Source of the DNA: an uncultured cyanobacterium
GTDB taxonomy: Bacteria; Cyanobacteriota; Cyanobacteriia; Cyanobacteriales; FACHB-T130
Assembly: GCA_936920195.1 (NCBI GenBank)
Contig: CAKZHE010000245.1
Coordinates: forward strand, 1 to 36,368
Reading direction: 5' to 3'
Length of the DNA: 36,368 nucleotides
The position numbers and the translations under genes were made by a program. Shown one piece after another: positions 18,974 through 27,377 of the stretch. Under the pieces are notes generated by a model that made no database searches, was not told where the DNA came from, and was given only the letters and a program-made list of their open reading frames with translations. Within the stretch, counting starts at the first letter, position 1, and every line of letters begins with the position of its first letter.

Positions 18974-19285
18974 ATGAAAGCAATTCAAACTACTGGAAAA
19001 ATCGATGCTGAAGGTCAATTATTTTTGGATAGCCCAATTAAAGGGACTTTATCCAGGTCAGTCCGAGTAATTATTTTTCTTGAAGAAACAGAATCAGATG
19101 TTAATGACTTTTTGGGACAAATCAGTCAATATCAACAAAATCCCTTAATATCAGCAGAAAAATTACAACAGGAACTAAAACAATCTTTGACTGACGCAGG
19201 TTATGATTCCAGGGAGAAAATCATTGATCTTGTCCAGGATATTAAACGAGAAATTTCTCAAGAGCGTCAACAAAAACAAAAATGA
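18974..19285 (+). CDS. Putative antitoxin of a PIN-domain toxin pair
   Basis: A 103-residue protein starting MKAIQTTGKIDAEGQLFLDS. The first ~40 residues resemble the short beta-rich N-terminus of many cyanobacterial antitoxin-like proteins (MKTIxTxGxIxxDGxLxL...VRVIIFLEE). The rest is charged and helical (residues 45-103), suitable for toxin wrapping. The start at 18974 is preceded by AGAGAA. A longer frame from 18884 exists, but its extra 30 codons are antisense Uma2-remnant sequence, so it was rejected. The stop overlaps the toxin start (ATGA), the usual arrangement for translational coupling. Its role as antitoxin is inferred from this arrangement. Confidence 0.75.
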   Translation: MKAIQTTGKIDAEGQLFLDSPIKGTLSRSVRVIIFLEETESDVNDFLGQISQYQQNPLISAEKLQQELKQSLTDAGYDSREKIIDLVQDIKREISQERQQKQK

Positions 19286-19746
19286 ATGAAATGACAAAAA
19301 TTCCTCAGTTGATTTTTTTAGATACTAATGTTTATTTAATTGGGGCAAGTGAACCAGAAAGTCCTGAAGGATTGATTTTGCAATGGCTCGGTTGGGAAGT
19401 TAAAAATAATAACACTGTTGAGGTGGTAATTTCTGAAGAGTTGATTGACCAAATTTCTAGAGTGGCTAAACGGTTAAAAAATAAAGATTGGAGTGGGGAA
19501 ATAATTGGGCGTATTTGGCAAAATCTAAAAGTCTTCTACGTCCAAATCGATGAATCTGAATTAGCTAGAATAGAGGCTTTGGCAGTGATACCACGTGAAG
19601 ATGTGGGGGTTTATTTAACGGCAAAAGTTGGTCAATCGCAATGTTTTATATCTGCTAATCATAAATTAATTAAGATTTTAGCTCAGAAAACGGGAGAATT
19701 TGAATGTTTAACTCCATCTGCATTTGTTAGTAAATATTTAATGTAA
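19282..19746 (+). CDS. PIN-domain protein, putative VapC-like ribonuclease toxin
   Basis: 154 residues. It opens with LIFLDTNVYLIG, the first acidic motif of PIN nucleases. Further acidic residues fit the metal-binding set: Glu in ISEELIDQ and Asp in REDVGVYLTA. Late residues CFISANHKLIKIL match the PIN 'D/N-x-x-(L/F)' segment, although an Asn occupies the position often filled by Asp. PIN toxins cleave RNA, commonly tRNA or rRNA. The gene overlaps the upstream antitoxin by 4 bp. The AT-rich composition and flanking direct repeats suggest it arrived as a unit. Confidence 0.85.
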   Translation: MNEMTKIPQLIFLDTNVYLIGASEPESPEGLILQWLGWEVKNNNTVEVVISEELIDQISRVAKRLKNKDWSGEIIGRIWQNLKVFYVQIDESELARIEALAVIPREDVGVYLTAKVGQSQCFISANHKLIKILAQKTGEFECLTPSAFVSKYLM

Positions 19747-19811
19747 TAAATTATCATAAATCTTTCTTTTGCTAATAGTTACATCTTTTCTGGTGATGCT
19801 AGAGTCTAAGA

Positions 19812-19887
19812 ATAAATGGGATCGCTTCTAGTGCTAGAGTTGCTGCGATCGCACCCATTCTCGAAACTCTCTCATTCTGGCATTTTC
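19812..19887. repeat. Right direct repeat flanking the PIN module (3' end of intact Uma2)
   Basis: Partner of 18880-18955; contains the stop codon and last codons of the Uma2 gene. Confidence 0.85.
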
Positions 19888-20484
19888 CCCTTTTTCAGAA
19901 TCTAGCTGGATAAACTCTGTTAACTTTTTCACTGGAAATGAACCAAATGCCCAGCTAGTTTCCGACTCTTCATAAACGCCATCAATTAGCAGATAAATAT
20001 CTAGATTGCCCTGACGATAACGCCAAACTTCTGGTACTTTGAGATCGGCATAGATCGCCATCATATTCATGGATGAATGAGTAGTTTCAACTTCGATGAC
20101 TAAATCCGGAGGGGGATCTTTGGTTAAATCAATCTTTAATTTGCCTCGCATCTGGGCTTCATGTTGAATATAAAAACATTCATCGGCTTCTTTGCCAACT
20201 CCAGCGGCTGCCAATCGCCAAGTTGTTGATTTTAAACCTAAAATTTCTAGATTTAATTCTTCGGAAAGCACTACTAATAACCGCCCAATTGTCCAACTAT
20301 ATCTTTCATGTTCTGGTAAAGGAGTCATTATTTCTAATATTCCTTTATAATAAGTCATGGCAATGCCGGGATGTTCGGCAAAAACCTCCAGCAGTCCTTC
20401 GTACATTTCCCAGCTAATATTGTGGAGAACTAGCGGAGAATCTGTAGTTGGTTGGGGAAGGGAAGTGAAAATCGGAGTCATCAC
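19834..20484 (-). CDS. Uma2 family protein (DUF820, PD-(D/E)XK-like nuclease fold)
   Basis: 216 residues. The Uma2 core is clear: YYKGILEIMTPLPEHE, LGLKSTTWRL, ADECFYI, PDLVIEVETTHSS (acidic Asp and Glu of the PD-(D/E)XK-like fold) and YADLKVPEVWRY. Uma2 proteins are hugely expanded in cyanobacteria; nuclease activity is predicted from fold and their cellular role is not established. It starts two bases after the DUF1823 stop, making it the last gene of a four-gene row. Its 3' end is duplicated at 18880-18955. Confidence 0.9.
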   Translation of the reverse strand: MMTPIFTSLPQPTTDSPLVLHNISWEMYEGLLEVFAEHPGIAMTYYKGILEIMTPLPEHERYSWTIGRLLVVLSEELNLEILGLKSTTWRLAAAGVGKEADECFYIQHEAQMRGKLKIDLTKDPPPDLVIEVETTHSSMNMMAIYADLKVPEVWRYRQGNLDIYLLIDGVYEESETSWAFGSFPVKKLTEFIQLDSEKGENARMREFREWVRSQQL

Positions 20485-20486
20485 TT

Positions 20487-20858
20487 TTAACTGTTGATTT
20501 TCATGTAGCTTAATAGCCAGTTGGCGGCAGTGGCTCGCCGGGTTTGCCGAGGACCAAATTCACCAATTTTATAACCTTTGAAACCTAACTGTTCTTTCAA
20601 TAACTGTTTGTTTTCTGGGGGAATGGAACGAGTTAGTTTGACGGTGGGAGGACGATTGGCGATAAAATCGGGAGGTTCGGGATATTCGGTTTGCCAATCA
20701 GGAGCAACGCCACTGTTATCCCATTGGTTAGTGGTGCTGTCGTAGCGATATCCCAAATAATGCCAAACTATTTGATTCACTATGGCATCGTCGATTTGTT
20801 CGTTAATGATTGCCCAAATAGTCTCGGTATTCAACGGCGGTAAATTAGACATCATCAT
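20487..20858 (-). CDS. DUF1823 family protein
   Basis: 123 residues, a small soluble protein highly conserved in cyanobacteria and of unknown function. Characteristic blocks: IVWHYLGYRYD, EYPEPPDFIANRPPTVKLTRS, IPPENKQLLKEQLGFKGY and FGPRQTRRATAANWLL. The start overlaps the stop of the upstream lumenal peptide gene (ATGA at 20855-20858), indicating coupling. No membrane segment or signal peptide. Confidence 0.88.
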   Translation of the reverse strand: MMMSNLPPLNTETIWAIINEQIDDAIVNQIVWHYLGYRYDSTTNQWDNSGVAPDWQTEYPEPPDFIANRPPTVKLTRSIPPENKQLLKEQLGFKGYKIGEFGPRQTRRATAANWLLSYMKINS

Positions 20859-21139
20859 CTTGGTAAAACTGGACGGATGAATTGCCGGATGCGGAGGAGA
20901 AAAATTAAGTGCTGAATGTCCGCAGACACTCGCGGAGGATAGTTAGAAGTGGCTAATTTGGCTCGCAATTCGGCATATTCAGCGGCGGTGAGGGGTTTGC
21001 CGTCGATAGGAGATCGCGCTTCGGTAATAATCTCGGTTCGCAACACTTCTTCTGGGACATCTTCCGGTGGTGGTAAGGCGATCGCAGGCATTGCCATGAC
21101 CATACTACTTAATGATAGTAAATAAATGGGTTTCCACAT
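20855..21139 (-). CDS. Small exported hypothetical protein
   Basis: 94 residues. The N-terminus (MWKPIYLLSLSSMVMAMPAIA) is a typical signal peptide with cleavage near AIA-LPP. The mature part has the block EVLRTEIITEARSPIDGKPL followed by TAAEYAELRAKL, which I associate with conserved small cyanobacterial exported proteins of unknown role. It lies 6 bp after the GST stop and overlaps DUF1823 by 4 bp. It would act in the periplasm or thylakoid lumen. Confidence 0.8.
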   Translation of the reverse strand: MWKPIYLLSLSSMVMAMPAIALPPPEDVPEEVLRTEIITEARSPIDGKPLTAAEYAELRAKLATSNYPPRVSADIQHLIFLLRIRQFIRPVLPR

Positions 21140-21145
21140 GATAAT

Positions 21146-21814
21146 TTACATTCCTGGCGGTAAGGGTTCTCCACAAAGTTGATGAATTTGGGCAATCCGT
21201 TCAAATAACCAAGGATGATTTTCTCGGTATTGGGGAATTAAGGCGAGGGGACTAAGTAAGGCAGCGGCGGTAAGATCGGCAACGCTGAGGCGATCGCCAA
21301 CTAAATAATAACTTGTTTGCCAGCGTTGGGAGAGGAAAGCGATCGCATTTTCCAATCTGCTCTCTGCCAATTCCACCGCTGCCGGAGTAATCCCATATTG
21401 TCGGCGGACAATTTGAATTAATACTTGACTGAAGAGGGAAGGATCGATTTGTTTGCCAGCCCCCGCTCGAAAGTCATAATAAACAAACCGGGTTGCCGTG
21501 CCAATACTTTCATCTAACCAATCTTCCAGCAACCAAGCTTCCGTTTGTTGCTCTAAACTGGCTAAAAACAGGTTTGGTTCGGGACGATAGATTTCCAGAT
21601 ATTTAAAAATTCTAGTCGAATCGGCGATCGCTTCTGGTTCCCCAGTTTGTTGCGGCAACAATACCGGAATCGTCGTTAACCCAGTTAAAGGACGCAATTT
21701 CAGGGCGTGGAGTCCCGGAGTTAAATTTTCAACTTGGTAGCTAATTCGCTTGTATCCTAAAGCCAGTCTAGCTTTGCGGCAGTAGTGAGAGGTACTAAAT
21801 TGTAATAAAAGCAT
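21146..21814 (-). CDS. Glutathione S-transferase family protein
   Basis: 222 residues with the two-domain GST layout. Thioredoxin-like N-terminal half: SHYCRKARLAL with a candidate catalytic Ser/Cys at the first helix, TIPVLL with the cis-proline (about 48-54), and ADSTRIFKYLE for glutathione gamma-glutamyl binding. The all-helical C-terminal half contains YLVGDRLSVADLTAAALLSPL, the conserved N-capping box. Substrate unknown; probable role in conjugation or peroxide handling. First gene of the row GST - exported peptide - DUF1823 - Uma2, all within a few bases of each other. Confidence 0.9.
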   Translation of the reverse strand: MLLLQFSTSHYCRKARLALGYKRISYQVENLTPGLHALKLRPLTGLTTIPVLLPQQTGEPEAIADSTRIFKYLEIYRPEPNLFLASLEQQTEAWLLEDWLDESIGTATRFVYYDFRAGAGKQIDPSLFSQVLIQIVRRQYGITPAAVELAESRLENAIAFLSQRWQTSYYLVGDRLSVADLTAAALLSPLALIPQYRENHPWLFERIAQIHQLCGEPLPPGM

Positions 21815-21840
21815 CAGAAAGCTGTAAAAAATTAACTCAA

Positions 21841-22021
21841 ACAGAACTTACGCCACGCCTCTATATTCACTCGTTCCTAGGCTCTACCTAGGAATGCCTA
21901 TCAAGAGGCTCTGCCTCGACGAGAACCAAGCGAGGCAGAGCCTCTCGATATCGGTTCCCAGGCAGAGCCTAGGAACCAGTTTAAACTGGTATGCGGTGCG
22001 TTACGCTATCGCTAACGCACC
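21841..22021. repeat. Composite of dispersed palindromes
   Basis: The stretch contains, in order: a degenerate MITE end (CAGAACTTACGCC, 21841-21853); an inverted copy of the GTTCCTAGGCTCT element; AGAGGCTCTGCCTCG / CGAGGCAGAGCCTCT (21904-21918 / 21931-21945, perfect 15-bp arms); GGTTCCCAGGCAGAGCCTA; a 14-bp palindrome CCAGTTTAAACTGG (21976-21989); and GGTGCGTTA / TAACGCACC (21995-22003 / 22013-22021). This fills most of the gap between the TPM gene and the GST operon. Confidence 0.85.
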
Positions 22022-22066
22022 CTACTACTACTACTTCTAAAAGGATTGGAGAAGGCGATCGCCCTT

Positions 22067-22873
22067 TCAGGAAGATTCCGAACTAGAATTGATATAGGGC
22101 GACAAATAGGCTACCAATGCTCCCATCCCAAATCCAGCCAAATTCCGAACAATTGGTACCCAATCGGAAGTTCGGGAAATCACCGGACCTAGACCAAAGG
22201 CAATGAACAGAATGCCCCATAGAGGAGAAAAAATCAATGCCCATTGCCAAGCAAAGATTTGATTTGGTTTGCGGGGGTGCGCGGCAAAGCCAAAAATCAC
22301 CCCGCCTAAAACGGAGGTAATCAGAGTAAGAATCCATTGCTCCCTAGGCAATCCGGGAACTGCTCGGCAACCACCTTGGCGCAAGCAAGATTTGATCGAA
22401 TCTAAGGATTTGAGAATAGATTGGTCTTCGCCATATTCCCGCACAAAGTACAAATTACCAAATCTGGTTTGTAACTCAATCCAGAAGGTACGGGGGAGCA
22501 ATTGATATACTGCATCTCCAACGTTGAAGTTTAACAGATTGCCGCCGCGCGGATCGGCAACCAGCAAGACACTCTTATCATCTAACCCCCAAAATTTTCG
22601 CACTGATAGCCCCGGAGTGCGGTCATATTGGGTAAGGACGCGCAACTTCCAACCAGTTTCATCTTCAAAATGGGTGATATCTTCGGCTAGGGCTGTCTCT
22701 TGGGCATTGGTGAGAGACTTAGCCAGATCAATTACTGGGGTGGGCGTACTAGGCAAAAGATCGGGATTGTCGTAAGCTTGGGCAATGGGTGCGATCGCCC
22801 AAACCGAAACGGCAAGGCAAAAAGCAAATAGTGATACTGCCAATCGGCGGATAAATAATTGCTGCATTTTCAA
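22067..22873 (-). CDS. TPM-domain thylakoid lumen/membrane protein (plant TLP15-like)
   Basis: 268 residues. A signal peptide of about 33 residues ends in APIAQAYDN. The TPM-type domain (about 40-165) begins TPVIDLAKSLTNAQETALAE and includes GWKLRVLTQY, LLVADPRGGNLLNFNVG and DQSILKSLDSIKSCLRQGGC. These blocks resemble the plant thylakoid lumen 15.0-kDa protein more than Psb32/TLP18.3. After it come two or three membrane segments (about 177-258), which the plant protein lacks as far as I recall. TPM proteins are linked to photosystem II repair or acid phosphatase activity; function here is unproven. The domain should lie in the lumen or periplasm. Confidence 0.82.
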   Translation of the reverse strand: MKMQQLFIRRLAVSLFAFCLAVSVWAIAPIAQAYDNPDLLPSTPTPVIDLAKSLTNAQETALAEDITHFEDETGWKLRVLTQYDRTPGLSVRKFWGLDDKSVLLVADPRGGNLLNFNVGDAVYQLLPRTFWIELQTRFGNLYFVREYGEDQSILKSLDSIKSCLRQGGCRAVPGLPREQWILTLITSVLGGVIFGFAAHPRKPNQIFAWQWALIFSPLWGILFIAFGLGPVISRTSDWVPIVRNLAGFGMGALVAYLSPYINSSSESS

Positions 22874-22964
22874 GATCGATCAAAATCTCAGATTTGGACA
22901 CTCTGCAATGGCTGGAAATGCCTGGAGTGGATAGAAATTTATTAATTTCGCTCTAGCTCCAATT

Positions 22965-25268
22965 TTAACTTTTTAATAATTTTAGCAAAGCTTGAGCAAC
23001 TTCTTGAAATACACTTGTCCAATCCTGCGGCTGAGATTGTCGAAATAAACGCATTGTCGGATACCAAGGAGTATCATTACAGTTTAACATCCACCGCCAA
23101 TCGGGACTATAACAAAGTAATGTCCAAACTGGTTTGCCTAATGCTCCTGTCAAGTGAACTACGGAAGTATCGACGCTAATGACTAAATCCAGTTGGGCAA
23201 TAATCCCAGCGGTATCGCCAAAATCTCCTAAATCAGAACTTAAATTGAAAACATGAAATTCTTGGAGTTTGGGCAAGTCTCCCGGTTTTAAAACTTTTTG
23301 CAAGCTATAAAAATCAACTTGCGAATTATTCAAAATCGGGATAAAATCATTTAATTGACAAGAACGATTATGGTCATTTTTATGGGTAGGGCTACCTGCC
23401 CAAACAATCCCAACTTTGAATTTTGAACTTTGAATTAACAGCTTTTTACCTGGGGGAACTTGTAAATAGGGAACTTGGTTCGGCACAGTGGCTAATTTTG
23501 TTCCGAGTATGTAAGGCAAACTCATCAAGGGAATATAGACATCAAATTCTGAAGTGGCAACATCTCCAGGAGGTAGTAATTTATCAATTTCTGGAATGGT
23601 GGCAAATAGGGACATTAATTCCGGAATGCAAACCAAAATTAAGCGCCGACATTTCGGTTTAACTAAGGGAATATAACGGATAAACTGAATGGCATCGCCG
23701 GAACCTTGTTCGGTATGGATGAGGATAGTTTGATTGGGAATTTTACTGCCATCCCATTTGGGTTGAGGACAAATAAAAGGGGTAAAGTGCTTAGTTTTCC
23801 ACCGCCATTCCGATTCGGCAAAGCCGGGGAGATAATCGCCTTTAGCTAATAGTGCCATGCCCAAGTTGAAATGAGCATCGGGAAAATCAAACCTGATTTT
23901 TAGAGCTTGGCGATAATAGGCGATCGCCTGTTCTAAATTATGCTGATTATGGCTAATATTGCCCAAGTTATTGTAGGCTTCGGCATAATTGGGATCGCTG
24001 GCAATTACTTGTTGTAAGAGGGCGATCGCTTCCTGCCATTGTTCCTGTTCTAATAATACCACGCCCAAGTTATACTGAGCCACATTTAGATCGGGTTTCA
24101 ATTGCAAACAGCGGCGATAACAGCGTTCTGCCTCGACTAAATTCCCTTGATGATAGGCATCGTTGCCCAAGTTGAGATGATAATCGGAGTCATTGGCTAA
24201 CTCGGTATTTTCAGTCAGCCAGACATTTTTTAAAGCTTCATCGGGTAAAATGTAGGAACTGCTTAAAAGTTTGGTATCCCAATCAATAATTTCTGGAAAT
24301 TTAATTCCTGGTAAAATGGTAACAGCAAAGATTTCCTGTACTGCCTCTTCAAATCGGAGAAAAGCTACGGTTTCTCCAGTTTCAATATTTACTACCCATA
24401 CGCCACAAGTTCGTTCTTGCAATCTTTGGGCAATGGGAATACCGCTAAAAACTGCAGTTTCGCGAATTTGGGATAAACCAATAAAAGCCAACTTGCCATA
24501 AAAATCGATGCCGCGAGTAAAACCGGGAACCATTGCCACGGTAGTCAATTTACCCGTATGTAAATCCACTTTGGCTAAACTGCCATTTCCCGATTCCAAA
24601 ACCCACAACTCTCCCAAATACCAGCGGGGCGAATGGGGCATGGATAAACCTTGATAGATGATTTCATTCGTGGTAATATCCATTAGTATGCCGCCATTGG
24701 CTTTATTTTTGCGCCAACCTGCCGCCGTGTCAGTAGTTCCCAAAGCGGTAATATAACGGGGTTGATGGTCGCGAATACCTAAGCCGTTTAGATGACAGCG
24801 ATCGCTTAAATCATAAGCAGTAATAAATGGTGGTCGCCAGCGAGGAATAAAACTATGAACGCCATCCAAAGTACACAAACAAGAAAACCGGGTATTAATA
24901 AACCATAATTCTTCCCCAGTATATGCCATTTCGTGAATATCAATATCCCCAGTAATATGAGTGCGCCGGGGCAAATAACAAGCATCATGTTTGCCGAGGG
25001 GTTCCAGTTTTTCCGCTACCGCTGGCACATTTCGCAATTCCCAAATTTGACAAGCCGTACCCAAAGCGATTTTTTCTCTGTCGGCAGCCACACCCATCGG
25101 ACGATCGAATGTCCGAAAATGAGTATTAATGGTATTACCATCGGCGCGTAAAACAATTAACTTGCCAGCTTGGTAAGTGGAAACTATCACCGAGATGCCC
25201 AACTGATTGAGAATATCGGGCAAATTAGTAGTATGGACACTGCGGAGGGGAATATCTTGGGGATTCAT
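22965..25268 (-). CDS. TIGR03032 domain - TPR - glycosyltransferase-like fusion protein
   Basis: 767 residues. Residues about 1-345 match the TIGR03032 type of conserved hypothetical domain (IVSTYQAGKLIVLR, RPMGVA, DIDIHEMAY, HLNGLGIRDHQPRYITALG, GGILMD, MPHSPRW, VPGFTRGIDFYGKLAFIGLSQIRE), a predicted beta-propeller. Residues about 360-470 are three TPR units (AYHQGNLVEAERCYRRCLQL, NLGVVLLEQEQWQEAIALLQQ, NLGNISHNQHNLEQAIAYYRQAL). The C-terminal ~290 residues resemble the TPR-linked GT9/GT41-like glycosyltransferase fold (HTEQGSGDAIQFIRY, VGIVWAGSPTHKND, DLVISVDTSVVHLTGALGKPVW). A protein or polysaccharide glycosylation role is plausible. Divergent from the DUF433 gene with 39 bp between starts. 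Confidence 0.85.
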   Translation of the reverse strand: MNPQDIPLRSVHTTNLPDILNQLGISVIVSTYQAGKLIVLRADGNTINTHFRTFDRPMGVAADREKIALGTACQIWELRNVPAVAEKLEPLGKHDACYLPRRTHITGDIDIHEMAYTGEELWFINTRFSCLCTLDGVHSFIPRWRPPFITAYDLSDRCHLNGLGIRDHQPRYITALGTTDTAAGWRKNKANGGILMDITTNEIIYQGLSMPHSPRWYLGELWVLESGNGSLAKVDLHTGKLTTVAMVPGFTRGIDFYGKLAFIGLSQIRETAVFSGIPIAQRLQERTCGVWVVNIETGETVAFLRFEEAVQEIFAVTILPGIKFPEIIDWDTKLLSSSYILPDEALKNVWLTENTELANDSDYHLNLGNDAYHQGNLVEAERCYRRCLQLKPDLNVAQYNLGVVLLEQEQWQEAIALLQQVIASDPNYAEAYNNLGNISHNQHNLEQAIAYYRQALKIRFDFPDAHFNLGMALLAKGDYLPGFAESEWRWKTKHFTPFICPQPKWDGSKIPNQTILIHTEQGSGDAIQFIRYIPLVKPKCRRLILVCIPELMSLFATIPEIDKLLPPGDVATSEFDVYIPLMSLPYILGTKLATVPNQVPYLQVPPGKKLLIQSSKFKVGIVWAGSPTHKNDHNRSCQLNDFIPILNNSQVDFYSLQKVLKPGDLPKLQEFHVFNLSSDLGDFGDTAGIIAQLDLVISVDTSVVHLTGALGKPVWTLLCYSPDWRWMLNCNDTPWYPTMRLFRQSQPQDWTSVFQEVAQALLKLLKS

Positions 25269-25307
25269 TATAATAGATACAGAATTGTCACCGGACTCAA
25301 TTTTAAA

Positions 25308-25640
25308 ATGCCACTGGTTCTGATCGCTGACCCAATTCCCCTAGTAACTAATGCTGATGGTGTGATTCGCATCAGCAATACTCGCGTTACCCTAGATACG
25401 GTAATAACGGCTTTTCTGGAAGGCGCTACCGCTGAAGAAATCAGAGAGCAATACCCATCACTTCAGCTTTCTGATATTTATTCTACGATTGGGTACTACT
25501 TGAGACATCAACTTGAAGTTGATGCCTATCTCCTCGAACGTCAACAGATTGCTAACAGGGTACGGCAAGAAGCTGAAAAGCGTTTCAATCCCGTGGGAAT
25601 ACGCGATCGCTTATTAGCAAGGCGCAACCATCAAGTATAA
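25308..25640 (+). CDS. DUF433 family protein, putative antitoxin
   Basis: 110 residues. The DUF433 core reads GVIRISNTRVTLDTVITAFLEGATAEEIREQYP followed by LSDIYSTIGYYLRH (shown here only as description: a winged-helix-like fold). The start was set at ATG 25308 (MPLVLIADP); a longer frame from 25170 runs into the divergent gene's 5' end and has no homology. The DUF5615 gene starts 6 bp downstream, the usual partner order for this toxin-antitoxin type. Confidence 0.85.
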   Translation: MPLVLIADPIPLVTNADGVIRISNTRVTLDTVITAFLEGATAEEIREQYPSLQLSDIYSTIGYYLRHQLEVDAYLLERQQIANRVRQEAEKRFNPVGIRDRLLARRNHQV

Positions 25641-25646
25641 ACTAAT

Positions 25647-26000
25647 ATGCTGAGATTCTTAGCGGATGAAAACTTTAACAATCAGATTATCCGTGGGGTT
25701 TTACGTCGGAATCCTAATGTTAACATTGTCCGGGTTCAGGATGTAGAATTAACTGGAGCAGACGATCCAACTGTATTAGCATGGGCAGCGCAGCAAGAGC
25801 GTATAGTGTTAACACATGATGTCGCCACAATGACCAACTTTGCCTATGAGCGACTGGCAGCAGGTTTGTTGATGCCAGGATTGTTTGAAATCAGTCGTCG
25901 CGTTCCGGTTAGGCAAGCAATTGAAGAAATTCTGTTGTTAGATGAGTGTAGTCTAGAAGGAGAGTGGGAAGGGCAAGTACAATTTTTGCCATTGCGTTAA
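25647..26000 (+). CDS. DUF5615 PIN-like protein, putative toxin
   Basis: 117 residues with the Mut7-C/DUF5615 PIN-like fold: FLADENFNNQIIRGVLRR (acidic Asp-Glu pair), VQDVELTGADDPTVLAWAAQ, RIVLTHDVATM (second acidic site). Such proteins are typically paired with DUF433 antitoxins and are predicted RNases. Just 17 bp before the CCA-type nucleotidyltransferase start, so the three genes may be co-transcribed. Toxicity is inferred from the pairing. Confidence 0.87.
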   Translation: MLRFLADENFNNQIIRGVLRRNPNVNIVRVQDVELTGADDPTVLAWAAQQERIVLTHDVATMTNFAYERLAAGLLMPGLFEISRRVPVRQAIEEILLLDECSLEGEWEGQVQFLPLR

Positions 26001-26017
26001 CCTGAGCAGGTATAATC

Positions 26018-27268
26018 ATGGGCGATCGCTCCCTAGCTACCATTAATCCCGAAAATTGGCCTTTTAGTTTAGAATTATTACCCGAACCCGCCTATTTAGT
26101 TGGTGGAGCCGTGCGGGATGCCTTATTGGGTAGGCAGCGGGAATATTTAGATTTAGATTTTGTTCTTCCCCAAGCCGCCGTCGCCACCGCCAGCCAAATC
26201 GCCTACCACTATGATGCCGGGTTTGTGGTACTGGATGCCGAACGTCAAATTGCGAGAGTGGTATTTCCCCACGCTACCGTTGATTTTGCCCAACAGGAAG
26301 GGGAAAAGATCGCAATTGACTTGCACCGTAGAGATTTTACCGTGAATGCGATCGCCTACAACCCCCGCACCCAAGAATTAATCGATCCCTTGAATGGTTG
26401 CGCTGACTTAGAATTGGGCATGATGCGGATGGTATCTGAATTTAACCTGCAAGATGATCCTTTACGATTATTGCGAGGCTATCGTCAAGCAGCACAATTG
26501 GGTTTTACGATTGAATCGGCAACTCGCGCTAGTATCATCCAATTGGCGCATCTTTTAGGCTCGGTGGCAGCGGAAAGGGTGCGGGTAGAAGTTGGTTATT
26601 TGCTCAACTCTTCCCAAGGCACTCCCTGGTTAATCGCCGCAGCAGAGGATGGGGTGTTAGCCACTTGGTTGCCGCAAATCAAGTCCGAAAATCTCACTTT
26701 GTTCGCGGCTATTGATAACGCTGTTGCCACCCTAGAGCAAAATTGGCCTAACTTGCCCCAGATTTTAGCAGGTACGCTGGAAAATACCATTAAAACTTCT
26801 TGGTTGGCGATCGCCAAATTAGCGACTTTACTTTCCCCTTCTCCCCAGATAGCCGAAACTGAGTTATCAGAACTTAAGTATAGTCGGGCGGAAATCCGTG
26901 CCGCTAGCGCCATTCATAAGTTTTTACCTCAAATGCGATCGCTATCGACTAATTCTATCCGCGATCAATATTTTTTCTTTCGGGAAATTGGGCAGATTTT
27001 CCCCTCTCTGGCAGTAGTGGCAGTAGCTAATAGTGTATCAATAGAGGCGATCGCTCCCCTCATCAACCGCTATTTTAATCCTCAAGATCCCGTAGCTCAT
27101 CCCATTTCCCTACTTTCTGGCAACGACTTAATGCAAGTCTTAAATCTTCCTCCCAGTCGGAAGATTGGCGAATTATTGACAGAAATTCAAGTTGCCTGTG
27201 CCGAGGGAAAAATCCTGACTAAAGAAGCTGCTTTAAAATTTGCTGCCCAACTAATTGAAACCAATTAA
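26018..27268 (+). CDS. cca: tRNA nucleotidyltransferase (CCA- or CC-adding), class II
   Basis: 416 residues. Class II nucleotidyltransferase core: YLVGGAVRDALLG (about 26-38), the two metal aspartates in YLDLDFVLP, HRRDFTVNAIAYNP, DDPLRLLRGYRQAAQLGF and AAERVRVEVGYLL. It adds nucleotides to tRNA 3' ends without a nucleic-acid template. A second family member (32899-35646) is in the same window. In several bacteria, including Synechocystis, CC-adding and A-adding activities are split between two related enzymes, so this shorter one may be the CC-adding partner; sequence alone does not decide. The start ATG at 26018 overlaps a HIP1-containing codon run. Confidence 0.9.
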   Translation: MGDRSLATINPENWPFSLELLPEPAYLVGGAVRDALLGRQREYLDLDFVLPQAAVATASQIAYHYDAGFVVLDAERQIARVVFPHATVDFAQQEGEKIAIDLHRRDFTVNAIAYNPRTQELIDPLNGCADLELGMMRMVSEFNLQDDPLRLLRGYRQAAQLGFTIESATRASIIQLAHLLGSVAAERVRVEVGYLLNSSQGTPWLIAAAEDGVLATWLPQIKSENLTLFAAIDNAVATLEQNWPNLPQILAGTLENTIKTSWLAIAKLATLLSPSPQIAETELSELKYSRAEIRAASAIHKFLPQMRSLSTNSIRDQYFFFREIGQIFPSLAVVAVANSVSIEAIAPLINRYFNPQDPVAHPISLLSGNDLMQVLNLPPSRKIGELLTEIQVACAEGKILTKEAALKFAAQLIETN

Positions 27269-27377
27269 AATCAATAATAGTTACGAATTGTAGTAGCACA
27301 TCTGGTCTAAAATCTTGGGTTATCCCAATTCGTAGAGACGTTCCGGTGGAACGTCTCCAATTTCTACATAGCTATAT

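Noticed and set aside
18498-21900. Genomic or defence island
   Set aside because: Although a PIN module and Uma2 genes are present, there is no integrase, tRNA attachment site or phage gene, and the GST/DUF1823 genes are ordinary cyanobacterial genes.
25170-25307. Longer start for the DUF433 gene
   Set aside because: The extension overlaps the divergent gene's 5' end and has no family similarity; ATG 25308 begins the conserved part.
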